Of a stretch of 64,000 bases of DNA, positions 12,040-24,779 are shown one piece after another. The stretch comes from Bursaphelenchus xylophilus (Eukaryota; Nematoda; Chromadorea; Rhabditida; Aphelenchoididae). Location: positions 2,170,001-2,234,000 of the forward strand of contig CAJFCV020000005.1 of assembly GCA_904066235.2 (NCBI GenBank), in the 5' to 3' direction. The first letter of the stretch is position 1. The number at the start of each line of letters is the position of its first letter. The notes below the pieces were generated by a model that saw only the letters and a list, made by a program, of their open reading frames with translations, made no database searches and had not been told where the DNA came from. The position numbers were made by a program, and so were the translations under genes.

Positions 12040-12159
12040 CCCAAACCTCTGCTCGATAGCATACGTTTTTCTCTCGGTATTTTGTGGCAATGTAAATGGA
12101 AACTAAACCTGATTCCCTTTTAATCGCCACTTAGACGCTATTCAAATCACCCTACTTAC

Positions 12160-12394
12160 GTCAAAAGCATCCATGAATCCTTTCATTAAGTGAGGAGGAG
12201 ACCCCTCATAGGTTGTCACCATTGCTTTAAGCACGTTTTTGAGCTTGTTAGTTGCATCGTCCTTGTTGCTCTGGGGACCTTCTCCAGATATTACGTTGAA
12301 ATATTTCTCAAAAAAGTTTTTATAGAGGGCCCGTAGATGCTCAAGACTTCTGCGGTCTTTTCCATACTCTAGGAAATGTTTTGCACTTAAAGAA
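12160..12394 (-). CDS. Unidentified exon upstream of duplicate B1
   Basis: A 235-bp minus-strand exon is bounded by TTTTTTTAGTTTTTAG as acceptor and GAC|GTAAGT as donor. It stays open throughout in one frame and reads like a folded helical protein: SAKHFLEYGKDRRSLEH, LYKNFFEKYFNVISGEG, then SPPHLMKGFMDAFD. It lies just 5' of the coding block in 11631-12120, so the two probably belong to one transcript. There is no start codon in this exon, so it is internal. I do not recognise the family. A viral nucleoprotein-like origin is conceivable given the nearby element, but nothing in the sequence proves it. Confidence 0.4.
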
Positions 12395-13311
12395 CTAAAA
12401 ACTAAAAAAAATATTTTACCTGTTATATTTAAAATTCTTTTTTATAAATAAGTATACATTACACGCCGTCGTTCGCGATTTGGGCAGAAAAACAACAACA
12501 ACAACAATGAGGACTTTGAACTGAAACCCCCTACCTCTTCTTCTACCCTAAATGGCTTTGGCTCCCAAAGCAGTCTTCTTGACTAAATGTAAAACAATTT
12601 GATTTCTTCCATGTTGTTCTCTTAGAAAAAAAGACACTTTTAATATACCATCGTGCTGAAATTTTAAAAAAATAAACTTTATAATTTTACACGAAAAATA
12701 CTTTATTGAGTGAGAAACAAGAACAAGAACAATTTTTACCTGTTATATTTACGGCCAATCCATAGAAATTGGTATTTAATATTAAAAATTACAATTCTTT
12801 TTTATAAATAAGCATGCATTATATGAATCGTTTACGTCAGTTATGTCCAGGTAGAAAAAGTTGGAGCAGAGTAAAAATATTTGAAATTTTTGCCTTTATG
12901 ACAAAAAAACATTTAAATTTCAATAGTTAATGAATACTTGCCCTTCTTAGGCATACCACGAGTCATTCATTTATAAGTTTATTGGGTGTACAATAACTTG
13001 TCAAATACAATGCATTAACTATTATTATACCGAAGAGGGTCATATACATAGATTGATTACAATACAAAGGGGAAGAATTGCTTAGATACTATAACACGAC
13101 ACTACCTAATAGGCCTACTCCTATATGGAGGGGCACCCGGCTCCTAGCCTCATCAAAGGCACCTACGACCCTTTCGAGTCAAGGCGTGTCTATATGATAT
13201 GTCGCGCTGCTATTGAACACATACAACTCAATTAAATTTTTATATTTCTTATATATAATATTATATCAAATTTTATGTATTTACAAAGAAAAATATTATT
13301 ATATTTGAAAT

Positions 13312-14536
13312 ATATAAGGCGCGTGCGTTCTACATCTCAGCGGGCCCCCTCGCAGAAAACCCGCATTTCTTGTCTGTAGGCCCTCTAGACAAGAAATGCG
13401 CATTTTCTGTCTAAAATAGAGACAAAATTTGCAAAACTTGTCTGAGATAACAGACGAAGAGCCTGGCTGTTAGCCTGGACGAAAACTTCAAAATGTTGTC
13501 TGGACTCCAGACAAGAAACGAGGAATCCTGTCTGGTAGTCAGACAAACTTTTTTGTCTGACGAGAAACGGAAAATCCTGTAAAAAATCTTTATCCACAAA
13601 AAGTTTCGATTCTCCTCTCTGTGGGACTTGCTAGTTGCATTTTACAGCCCAAGTTCTACGACGGAACTTGTCCGAACACCGAAACCCAAGGCAAACGACC
13701 GTCGTCGCTGACCCCGATCACGGTGAAGGACATCCTTCGCCTTGGAACTTCGGAGTTCCTTGAGACTGTTTTTGTTTCTGGCCGAAAAGCCGAACACCAA
13801 CAAATTCGAAAAAAAAATTGCCCGCTCAAGCAAAGAAAACTTTCTCGCTCAGGAAAGAAATGGGTTCCTCTCATGAGCGAGAAACCCAGAGCCGAGAAAC
13901 GCAGAGAAAAAACAAAAACGCACGCAAAAAGCGAGAGGGCACTATGAACGCGATTTTTTCTCTGCGTTTCTCGCTCATGAGAGGAACCCATTTGTTTTCT
14001 GAGCGAGAAAGTTTCCTTTCGCCATGCGAGCAAAGCGTTCTTGGAGTTTCGTGCTCTTTGGCCTTTCGGCCAGAAGTGAAATCAGTCTCGAGGAACGCAG
14101 AAGTTCCAAGGCGAAGGATGTCCTTCATCGTGATCGGGGTCAGCGACGACGGTCGTTAGCCTTGGGTTTCGGTGTTCGGACAGATGCGCCGAAGAACTTG
14201 TGGTCTGACGTGCAACAAGGTAGTCCCAGGAAAGAAGCGCGATGAAAGTTTTTTTGTAGACGAAATTATGCATTTCTAGCCAGACAAAGTTTTCTTGTCT
14301 GGATACCAGACAGGATTTCGCATTTCTTGTCTGAAGTCCAGACAAAAAAATTGTCTGCTTCCCAGACAACTTTTGCGTACTTCTTGTCTGGCTTTGGACA
14401 AGAATCGCCAATTCTCGTCTGGACCGAAAATAATTTGGACGGAAAACTGCAATTCTTGTCTAGAGGGCCCACAGACAAGAAATGCGGGTTTTCTGCGAGG
14501 AGGCCCGCTGAGATGTAGAACGCACGCGCCTTATAT
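13312..14536. mobile_element. Foldback element FB1 (about 1.2 kb palindrome)
   Basis: The outer arms are exact or nearly exact inverses: ATAAGGCGCGTGCGTTCTAC at the left reappears inverted at the right, and the similarity continues inwards through GACAAGA-rich repeats and a GAAACGCAGAG-rich centre near 13930. Internal open frames on both strands mirror each other and are not genes. No transposase is present, so it is non-autonomous. Confidence 0.85.
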
Positions 14537-15473
14537 TTAATCATTAAAATCGACAATGAAAAATATATCAAGAATATATGGTAAATGGTATATATCATAT
14601 ATGTAATATGAAAATTTAAGAAAAATTTCAAAAAATATATCAACACAACAAATAAATAAAGCCATCTCGCGTTATTCATCGAGGCCTCTCTGCTATGAGC
14701 GCCTCTAAAAAATAACGCGGAATAGCAGAAAGTTGCATAACTTTCGGAAAGATTTAGAAGAGCCGAGTCATATATCAACGCCTCGCGTATTATTAATTGC
14801 GTAAAGTATAAAAACAAAAGGGCCTTCGGATTGTCTGAATTCTTTATTGTAATTACACATCAGGCACTTTTATATGGAATAAATAGACGAAAACGTATAT
14901 TTTGACGAGAAATCGGGGACATCGGTGGGGCTTCTTCGTTCCGTGAGCCGATGCTGGCTTGAACGCAGTGGAAGCGTTCTGGGGTCATGATCCAAAGGTA
15001 TTTCTCTGCACTCCTGCCAAATTCGCTCAGTTCGGGGAGTTCGGAGTTGGCGGATCGCTCGGCTCTGAAAACAGGAAAATAAGAATAATTTCTGAGCAAA
15101 AAAAGATTATAATCCGGTTCCGCAAGCCCTGCGGCCACAAAATCAGCCACCGTGTTGAAAGGGGTCAGGCGTCGAGTACGAAAAATCCACTTCTCGGTTT
15201 TATATTATTGCCCTGAAACGCTTGTTGTGCATTGTTTGTAAACGCCATGCAGTCTTCACAAATGGTGATGATTTGCCTGCATCATTTCTCTATGACTTAA
15301 TCGAAATGAACAATTTATGGATAACTCTACACCCAGATGGTTGCTTACTTTTCTCTTTTCTTATCCAAACTCGTGGATTTGTCATTTTTATCTCAGCAAG
15401 CTTTACGAAGAATACTCCACAGTTGTATCCATCCTATTAAGTTATTGGATTCGTTTTTATGCGTTTGAATTAC

Positions 15474-15879
15474 GACGAAAAATTTTTGACAATATGATTT
15501 ACGTTTTATTTGGTTGTCTTTGCTGTCATAGTAAACGAGTTTTTGCTAACAGTGAACCAAGCAATTGTCCAATGGTTCGATCTACGTATTGGAAGGATGA
15601 CGTATTTGGCTTATTTTCCTTGTGGACCAAAGTTTCAGTTACGACAATCTCATTGCTTGCAAACCAAACGCGATCCCTTCTCGAGGTCTTCTCCTGTGTC
15701 TCTTTCCACATACTTACGGTAGTTCTTCGCACTATGGTGTGGTCGTTTTCTCGTTAGCATTGAATAGCCTGGTCTGAAAACAAAAACACAAAGGAAACTT
15801 TACGTCGATAATTTGCCATTCTTGATAGTGGGCAGAATTATCTCGGGGCCAGCTGCGTCAATCGCGCAAACTTGCAGAT
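15474..15879 (-). repeat. Segmental duplicate B2 (pairs with 11631-12039)
   Basis: Second copy of block B. The putative 30-bp intron with its GTAAAG donor and TTTTCAG acceptor is kept. Upstream exon sequence found beside B1 is missing here, so this copy is 5'-truncated with respect to the putative transcript. Confidence 0.55.
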
Positions 15880-17089
15880 GGCCATGCTATAAATACAAAC
15901 GACCTTGAGCAGTTGTTTGGCAAAACAAGAGATCAAGAACTGCAGAAATTGGAAAAACTCTTGAGTATCATTACGGAACATAGCCGCTTACTATCTTCCT
16001 CAATTGCGCTGCCCACCATAAGCTATATGAGAATTGGATGAATGCAAAACGGCATTTAGACTTAACCGGGCGGCGACTTGCGTAGTCTTTGTACTTTTAA
16101 AAATTACGGCTATGTGGTACAGAATGTTGTAGTTGCTCGTATATATGTGATCATGACAACATTCTCGATTACGACCGGTTGTATTCGTTGAATATATAGA
16201 AATAGGTTCCAGGAAATTGTGAAATGCGAAAATTTTTAATTTTACGCCATTTCTCATCAGCATGGTTAATGGTAGTACGGCGAATCGTTGTAAAACCAAT
16301 ATTTTCATGATCTTTTAGCGTTGACGACAGGTAACCTTGCCGTTGAACTTATGTGTGAATCATATTTTTAGTTCAGTTTTGCGGGGTTTTGATGCAAAGT
16401 TGAACTTTTGAAGTTTACTTTATACACATTGCTGTTTCAACATAATGTTTGACTTCAGCCTAATCGTGCTATGATAGTTGACGGAAATATATTGTACATG
16501 ATACGTTATCCTGCACATGTTGCCAATTACGCATGGTTCACATATGACATGTCCACATTGCTCGATAGTTAAAGGGTATATTCTCACTCGTTTTTTACGC
16601 AAAGGATTTCATTAAATTTGGCTGCGGATTTCATTTAAATTTGGCTGTGTGTTTGTGGTGCCTTGTCCTCGAATTTCATCCACTCTTCCTTTACAAGACC
16701 TTTGATAAGGGGTGATGTCCTGCCGTTTACGTCGACTTCTACATGTAGACAATGCGGAATAACCGTTAAAGCCTTTAAAATTTTTCGTTTGTATCGTTTT
16801 TACTTTCATTACCTTTGCGGCATTTTTTATGGTTTTGATAAACATTTTAATTAATGAAGTGACCTTACATACTAACGCCTTAACGAGCTACCTTCAGGTT
16901 AATATACTCGGCCATACCTAAACTCTTCAGCGAGACCGCCCTATCATATACAAACCTGACATTTTTCTCAAAAGGTCTAACCATTTCGAGTGTAAGCCAC
17001 CGCTGTTGAATATTTTCCAACGTATTACTATCACAAATTTAAAAGCATAATGTATTACACAGAAACCCTTTCTATTTTGACGTAAGAAA

Positions 17090-17300
17090 AAAATAGTCAT
17101 AATATTAGAGTTATATTATATTATTATAGTAATATATATAAATGAGTATATAAATCAAACCAATCAGATATATTTTAATACTATATATCAAAAAAAACTT
17201 ATTATATTATATTACATAAAATTAACATAAATAAAAAAACGAGAGACGCGGTTTAAATCAAAATTAAAAGATTCTATTATAACCTCAAAAAAATTAAACT
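17090..17300. other. AT-rich tract
   Basis: About 200 bp almost free of G and C, with TATATTATATTA and ATATATCA strings like those at 5.9, 10.6, 24.8 and 33.3 kb. No gene. Confidence 0.5.
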
Positions 17301-17354
17301 TCTAATTTCACCCAAAAAAAGTTACATAATTTTTTTAGACATCTTTTTTCTATA

Positions 17355-18697
17355 CTCCCGGACATATCTCTCTGACCACCCTTTAGCTGGGCTGTTAATT
17401 GAGCTACATGTTCCAAATTTTAACTGCCCTTTCAAGAAGAGGTGCAAAACATTTGGTAAAACGGAATTTTCCATCCTTGCACTTTAAGGGCAGTTTTTTC
17501 GACATTTTCAAAAAAAGGGTGGACAAAATTTTCTGATCACTTAGGTAAATTGTTCGCAACTGGGGAAAAATGTTTGCCACGGGGCTAAAACTGCTTATAC
17601 TGCATAGCACAGACGTACCGCATATATTTACGGCAAAAAATCGAGGAGTAGTAACATACGTCGCAAGAGGTTGTGCATTCTGCGCAATACGCGATTTTGT
17701 TAGTATACGACGGCTCGAGGTGGGCTAGAAGGATAAAAAACGCACAGGATTATGTAATTGATCACACATGGTCAATCTCCGTCCATAATACCGAGCGATG
17801 TTAAGGATTTCATCAAGCATGTGCAAAATCATTACAAAACTGACCAGCCGGCCGGACTTTAGCGGCCTGTAACTTTTTCAGAATCAGCCCAAACTGGTTG
17901 AAATTAAACACGGCTTAGCCCTACACAATGAAGAACAAAGTTATATTAGTGCTGACCCGGCCTCATGAAATTTCGGGGTGAAATTACGCGATAACGCAAA
18001 CTTGAGGATTTTTTGGCCATTTTGTAATTACAAGATCGGAAAAGTTGTGTTTTTTTGGACTTTTGCGTTAGTGCGCGCACAAAACGCGAAGATAACGGGA
18101 GATTGCTATCCCACGTTCTTCAGTATTCACCAAAGAGTATTGTAGGGGATTTCTAGACTGATTTAATAAAAACGCCAGCGGTTATGATCAATAATTCAGA
18201 GATCAGCTACTCCTAGGTGATTTGCTTAAGGCGTTAATGGCATATTTCACATTGCAGGGTAGTAAGATCTTGTATCACTACCTCCAATGAGTTCCTTATT
18301 ACCTTTTCTGAAACAAAAAAGTCGTCCTTGCCGCATAGGGCGTGATTTTAAAGAGAAAAAGAGCGCTGCAAGAATACGAGTTGCTTGAGGGCACACGCCG
18401 ACTTTGGTGGTAAAAAGCATACCCATCCTCCTTGTAGGTCCCTTAATAGTGTTCAAAGATAACTGAACCATATCGCTTATTCAAGGAGACTGAGAAAACT
18501 TTAGTTATTTTAGGTGATCAGAAAGTTTTGTCCACCGATTTTTGAAAAAACCTTCATAACTCGCCTAAGGACAGAGGCACGAAAAACAATTTTATGTGGC
18601 ACATTCTGCCTGCCATGACTAGTATACATGCCAAGTTTCAAAGCGATTGCGTTATATTGACTTGAGATATGGGTGGTCAGAAATTTATGTCCGGGAG
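17355..18697. mobile_element. Foldback element FB2 with TA target duplication
   Basis: Terminal inverted repeat CTCCCGGACAT at both ends, flanked by TA on each side, as expected for Tc1/mariner-type insertion. Inner matches include GGTGGACAAAATTTTCTGATCAC against its inverse near 18510-18535. The arms are diverged compared with FB3, so this copy is probably older. The central part (17600-18480) shows no transposase. Confidence 0.75.
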
Positions 18698-19189
18698 TAT
18701 ATTTCCCCATCAGTTGCCGTTAAAAAAAGAACGGAAAAAGAATGGCAACTCTTTTTTTCTTCTTCCCCCTTCGTTTATCCTTCACATAACAGAAAATACG
18801 CAGAAAAACATTAGGCTTGGTTTATTGCGCAAAGGTAATAAGGCAGTAAGCGCTAACGTTTTTTTCTGTGATTGATTTACCTATAAGCAGAAATTTTTTT
18901 ACGGCGAATTGAAGATGTTTTCAATTCGCCGTAAAAAAGTTTCGGTGGTTACTGCCCTGCCCAAAAGCTCCAGAACCTCCGGAATTTGTAACTGAAACAG
19001 AATTAAGCACGAATCTTGTTTTTATCTTTGTGTATGTCGATGAAAATGGGGATCTCGCCCTTTTCATAGGGACTTCATCCAAGATCCGCGCCCAAGGATC
19101 CACTAGGCTGCGTTCCAGTCCCGCATAAAATTCCCAATCGTCACCTGAGATTATGAAGTGCGAAGAAGCAAAAAAAGGGCGACAAACCA

Positions 19190-19290
19190 AGCACAGAATT
19201 ATCTTACCAAGTGAAGCGGCAACGAGAAGAGTTTCGAGAAGCCATCGATGACAACGACCATGGTGATAACATAATCCGCCATTTGCATCG
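19190..19290 (-). pseudogene. Integrase-like retroelement fragment
   Basis: A minus-strand frame reads DYVITMVVVIDGFSKLF followed by SLPLHL, close to the start of the integrase catalytic core of LTR retrotransposons, where the first catalytic Asp sits in VxxDxFSK. It ends at a GTAAGAT. It lies 3' of the gag zinc-knuckle frame at 19497-19784 in the same orientation, so both may come from one element that has lost its protease and reverse transcriptase. The fragment is short, hence the moderate confidence. Confidence 0.4.
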
Positions 19291-19496
19291 TGCAATGAAA
19301 AATTAAAACAGAAATGCGTTAAGTTTTAAGGCAGAGTCGACTCATTTGATCGAATGAGACACGTCTCACCCGGTCTCCACCGCGAAGATGAAGGTTCTTC
19401 CGAAACACTGATCCCTCGGCCGCATTCAATTCTTCCGAAACCGGAAACCCACCCCGCGTTTTAACTATACGAAGCATTGCAGGTTAGGCTGAAGGT

Positions 19497-19784
19497 TCAA
19501 ATTTTAAATTCCTCCTCGGAATCCAGGTACTGGCTAGGTTCTTTCGGTTGTGGGTCGTAGTTGTCCTCAAGATTCTTGATTTGGCCTTTGGTGAGAATTT
19601 TGTCGAGTTTTTTGTTGAGGGCCTTTCTTGACGTGGCGGAGATGTCTCGGCAGAGAATTGCATTATGGTGACCCTTACAGTATTGGCAAGGTCCTTCGGG
19701 GCAATCAAATGAAGGAGCGCCGCGTTTGAAACAGCTGAAACATCGGTTACTCTTACGAATTCGTAGAACTTTGAGTAGGGCGAC
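19497..19784 (-). pseudogene. BEL/Pao-type Gag zinc-knuckle region
   Basis: This frame is open from 19784 to a TGA at 19497-19499. It encodes a basic stretch, then two zinc knuckles in the arrangement CxxC(9)C(4)CxxC..HH(4)C (pieces NRCFSCFKRG, FDCPEGPCQYCKGHH), then a Lys-rich linker and an acidic end. The doubled knuckle with HH and a Cys-Pro-Glu-Gly linker is typical of BEL/Pao Gag. The usual His of the first knuckle is replaced, so that knuckle is probably dead. The frame lacks a start codon and is truncated at its 5' side. It reads straight through one CGTAA as coding sequence. Confidence 0.6.
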
Positions 19785-19984
19785 TTAAATATTTGATGGT
19801 CGGCATTTATATGTAATAGTATCCTCACAGCTGAGCTATCCGTTATTCACAGATGATTTAGGTTTCCGTTTTTAGGGTGTGTTTCTAGGGTGTTAAGTTA
19901 TATAGTATATGAGAAAATATATGCAAAAACATGTAATATACAGACAAAATACGAAAAAAAATGCGGAAGTTACGAACATGGCGT

Positions 19985-20240
19985 TCATAATCCGTATTCT
20001 TGGGGAATTTGGACAAATTGTATCGTGTGCTTTGTGGAGCCGCAATGCTCACAGTATCCGTCGCATTGGGTGAATACGTGGTCTGGACTCGCGCGTATAA
20101 AGCAGCGCTAGTGATTCCTTAACAAAAAGGATCGGTCACGGGTGTAGTTTCCATTGGGCAACCACCAATAGTGATCGTTTCCACAGAAGATACATTCGTC
20201 GTAGGGTGCTGGCATTTTGGCACTAACTGAAAACACGTAA
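19985..20240 (-). pseudogene. Cys-rich zinc-finger-like fragments with a WLPN motif
   Basis: A 35-codon frame (20215 to 20108) with its own ATG contains CIFCGNDHYWWLPNG. The next frame to the left contains CDGYCEHCGSTKH, a CxxxCxxC..H pattern. Just upstream, a second WLPN reads WLPNYVFSV across TTTTCAG. The same WLPN block is dispersed at 23.1, 23.75, 23.9, 26.5, 28.6 and 31.75 kb. I infer relics of a Cys/His zinc-binding protein, possibly retroelement Gag. Confidence 0.4.
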
Positions 20241-23000
20241 TTGGGCAACCAAAGCCTTCCATTGTGTTGTAGTGGTCTTTATCCAATTACCAGCATATAT
20301 TTTGGATTTGTTTATGCGAAAAATCTTACGTCTATGAACGTGGAGTATGCCGACATGGCAACAAAATGCGCGAAATGCGTTTATTTTGATAATTTAATAT
20401 ATGGAGAGTATATATTATATGTAGTATATTGGCAACATATAAATGCAGAATTGTTCAAAAAATATTTTTGAAAGTAGTATATAAAAAACTATATGTATGA
20501 AATAAAAATTTAATATAGAAGCAAAAATACAATATATAACTTCAAATATTCCGGATGAGTTCTTCATAAAAAACAAAGTTTGAATTGTCACTTTTCCTTT
20601 TTGAATGAAACAGGACAAAAAAAATTCTAATTTTACGTACAACTCTGCTTTGAAGTACGAATCAAATATTTAATTATTTTGGATAAAAAAAAATAGAAAG
20701 ATTATTACAAAAATACGTGTATTGCCTCCTTATCTTTCCACAAAACGGTGAATAAATTCCCAAAAGGTGACAGATATTGTCGTCTTGAAAAACGATCTAC
20801 CCCAACACATTCGGTGTTGCCTTCGTGTAGGGTCGTTGCTGTTCTGCTGTAAGACCAGCAATGAATTCCAAAACATTCATTTTTTCGCTTCTGCTGAAGC
20901 TACCGATCCATTGCCTCTCTGGCTGTGACGTGGCAAAAAATTTTTTGGTTAGTATCCTTCCATATGCAGTTATTAACCTCCGAAAGCTGGTCTTAAATTA
21001 CGTCTCCAAATAGCATCATTCTTTCAGGATACCTATTTTAATTAACAGTAACAGGTAATTACAACAAAGCCTTAAAAATCTATTTTTTTGATGGTTTCAC
21101 GCAAGAGCCATTTTTTCAGATTTTTACGTTTTTAGTGCCTATATATCTCTGTTTATACATAGTAGTACCTTTCAAAAGTATGCATTCTTTCTATAAATCA
21201 AAGCGGCAGATCGTAATAAGGCTGCGTTACGAATGTGATTCATTGCTGTAGGAATGGAACCATGCAAGTCTCTTGTTGTCAGAATTTGACGCGGAAACGT
21301 TTGAATTGTGTTTTAGATCGGCAGGAATTGTATAAACGCAGGACACCACAAGCATAAGTGACTCCTTTCAGGTGATGTTGATAGTGATGTTGCAGGAGCC
21401 GTTAGAAATGCGTGTTTGAAGGCAGCTGTGAAAATCCAGCCCTACACTTTCAGAAATGAAATGGTAAGAAAATAATAAAAAACGTTAGTTTTGCGTAGTA
21501 ATAGAAATTTCAAAATTACGGTTTTGAAGACCGGTGTGAAAGGAGTTTGACGCGGAAACGTTGGAATTGTGTTTTAGATCGGCCGGAATCGTATAAACAC
21601 AGGAAATTATCAAGTTTGAAGAGTTCGACGAAGTATGAAACATCGACGTATACATCAAAGAAAATTGCAACATTTTAGGTTTTTACATTAGACTAAAGAT
21701 GCAAACTCGTTGACCAGTTATCGGTTTTCCAGTGAGTCCCTCCTTTTTCGTCTTTTCTCGAGCAAGCATTTTCCGGGACAGTAGAATTTTTACGTTCAAC
21801 CTGTGAGGGAAACCTTTTATTCCGTTTCGCTACCAAATGAACATAAGGCTCTGGCCCGGCTTCAGACCCGTCGCCGCAGAGAAATTTCTCTGAACCAAGC
21901 TAGGCATGGCGATGGAGACCGTTGATTATCGTGGAAGATACACCGCAGAGAGGTAGTTGACTTTGGCCGAGATTACCAATGCATTAGTTCTAATTACGCT
22001 GTCGTATACCAGAAATCGTTGGTTTTATTATATCTTCGCGACGAGTATAATGTCGTTGAAGTGGAAAATATGACGATTACATTGACCCTTTGTAGTGAAA
22101 AATACACGCCTTTCTTGCTCTTTTACAGACTTTTCTTACGTTATCTGCTGTAACTGAAACACCGTGACAGAAAAGATTTAATTTTGGTACGGTAGAAATT
22201 TTCTTTTTGTGTTGCTGGAGCCAAGAACTTTATTCTTTTCTTGATGGAATCGACAGTTTTGGAGCCTTGGCGTTGTAAGTATGTTTTATGAATAATGAAT
22301 TCCTTTTTTGTGAATATTTTGCTGTATTTTAGCTTCTTTTCAAGAAAAACTTCGATTTCATACCGATTTCGTTAAGAAGCGTGGATTTGTAGTCGTCTAC
22401 ATGGTCGAACCCATTGATGAATACAGTGTAAAGCAATTGAAGAAGCGCTCGATGTAAAGAAAATGCATTCCGTCACCCGTAGAATTCTCCAACTCCTTGA
22501 ATAGGAGGAGAAAAAGCAAAAGGTCGGCGAAGGCAAATTGAAGTTCCAAACTATGCACTAAATGTGTGAACCGAAGTATGGCAAAGGACCGAAGCGGTTT
22601 TATTGGTAAAATGAAAACGATCAACACAGAAACTGTTCGCCGGTTGCTGCGCATTATTTTTATTACGATGACGTGGATTGTCGTTTTTGCTTTTACTTAC
22701 TGGAACTAACATCATACATAATAGAAAGTTTCAAATTACGTTTTTGAAGACAGGTGTGAAAGTCCAAAAATGCAGTTGTACTGTAGAAAGAATCAAAAAA
22801 AAACAATACTTTAGAGTTTGCCAATAATTAACTTCATCTCGGATTGTTGTGTCAGCTCACATATCTCATGCAAAATTGAGTTTTTGTTGTATTTCTCTCC
22901 AATTACGTGGCTGTATGCTTGAAACCCTGCCCGATCCATTTTTATTATCGTAGATGTCACGTTTTGCCATGTGTAAATTCCGGCTTGACCAGTAGGCAAG

Positions 23001-23235
23001 GTACCACGTGGCTTTATCGTAATGCCGAGACAGTCGCAAATTTTCGATCTTGCAATAATCATCTATTTTATTTCAATGATTTTACGCACTGAAAACATGT
23101 AATTGGGCAACCAAACGAACCAAAAAAGGCACATGGTTCTCTCACCATTTTTGGATTGATCCCAAAGAACAGATATCTAAGCTTTTACGTGCAACCGCAG
23201 AGGAAAAAGTTTTTTTGAAAATCCATTCTCATCTT
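23001..23235. repeat. Direct repeat C1 carrying a WLPN block
   Basis: About 235 bp recur at 23664-23898 with roughly 95 percent identity. Both copies end sharply at CCATTCTCATCTT, and both contain two TTTTACG words (followed by CACTG and TGCAACC). Confidence 0.75.
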
Positions 23236-23663
23236 TACTACACGGACTCCGTCTTCCAACCGACATAGACGGGGCCGAAGGTATCCCCCTCGGAATTAAC
23301 CCGATCCTACATGTAATTGTCGTTGCACCTTACGATATCTAACGGCGCCGCGACGAAGCAGACCTTTGAAACTACGTGATTGATCATCTCGTTGTATTCA
23401 GGGGTCGGATTGCGGACCCGAAGAGGTGCCAGGGCTCCAAATACGCCGCTTTGCTTGCCTGGTCGAGAGATGATGTGGAAGTCCGCACTGGAGCGATATT
23501 GGCACTAGGCCCAGATCCCTTGGCGGATTCAGCATCCGAATTCCCTTCAAACCTTCCCAAAATAAATCAAATAAAGCAAATAAAACGGCTTCTACTGTCT
23601 TTCCTTTTCGACCCCCGCCTTCGATGCCCCTTCACCTGGCATTCCAGTCTCACTTATACAAGA

Positions 23664-23898
23664 TACCACGTGGCCTTATCGTGACGCCGAGACAGTCGCA
23701 AATTTTCGATCCGGCAATAAACATCTATTTTATTTCAATGATTTTACGCACTGAAAACATGTAATTGGGCAACCAAACGAACCAAAAAAGGCACATTGTT
23801 CTCTCACCATTTTTTGGATGGATTCCAAAAAACAGATATCTAAGCTTTTACGTGCAACCGCAGAGGAAAAAGTTTTTTTGAAAATCCATTCTCATCTT
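23664..23898. repeat. Direct repeat C2 carrying a WLPN block
   Basis: Partner of C1, 663 bp downstream. A third partial copy of only the WLPN block starts at 23925, where similarity begins exactly at TTTTACGCACTG. Confidence 0.75.
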
Positions 23899-24779
23899 GT
23901 TCACTCGGTCCTGGTCCTTATTTTACGCACTGAAAGCACGGAATTGGGCAACCAAACGAACAATAAAAGCGAGAATCTTATTTTATAAAAGGTTGATTTT
24001 TTGTGTTATTGTTTACCCTTTTTTGTAAATCTTGTATCCAAGTTGAAGCAACAATTACGAGTGCTCTGAAAAAGCAATTTTTGTCTTTAAACCGCATTTT
24101 TTTTATTTAAATTTTTTTGTAATTAATCTGTTGTGTTGTAAGTTATATTACCTATAATTGTCAACGGCCAAAAATTATTGGATATTGTTGTTTTTGAAAG
24201 TAGTTTTGACAGTCATTAGGATTTGATTACGGTAGTCTTACCTACGCCTGGTGCAGCTAAAGCACGTTCAATATCTCCATCATCGAGAGGAACGCTGAAA
24301 GGCTAGTACATTTTTTCCCATTTTTTAGCGAAAATTTATTTTCGCAGCAATTTCTTGCGCGTCTTGGAGTTTCTACATCACGAAAGTAACGTGTAATCGT
24401 GATATTGTATTTAAGCACAACGCTTATCATAGTCTATTGTTCCACATTCCAAACTTCGTGTCACTCACAAATGGTCTGTAACTTACAAATTACGATTGAC
24501 AATTTCGCTAATATATATTCAGTAACTATCGTAGGCATAATTGTTTTATTACATTAATATTCTGGATCATCTGACATAAAGTCGACAAAGTATTTACGAG
24601 TTTAGTTGCGTTTTTAATATTAGGAATAATGAGACATAAATCAATATCTATATTTTTGAAAATTACGAAGAAGTTTAAAACATAAGGCATTTTCTTGGCC
24701 TTAATAACAAATGGTTTCATAATGTGTTCCTCAATAGTATCATACATCAGGGACCCTATGCTTATTCGGGCATATTAAT

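Noticed and set aside
13621..14817. Several open frames of 60-180 codons on both strands
   Set aside because: They are mirrored products of the palindrome FB1 and its GACAAGA or GAAACGCAGAG repeats.
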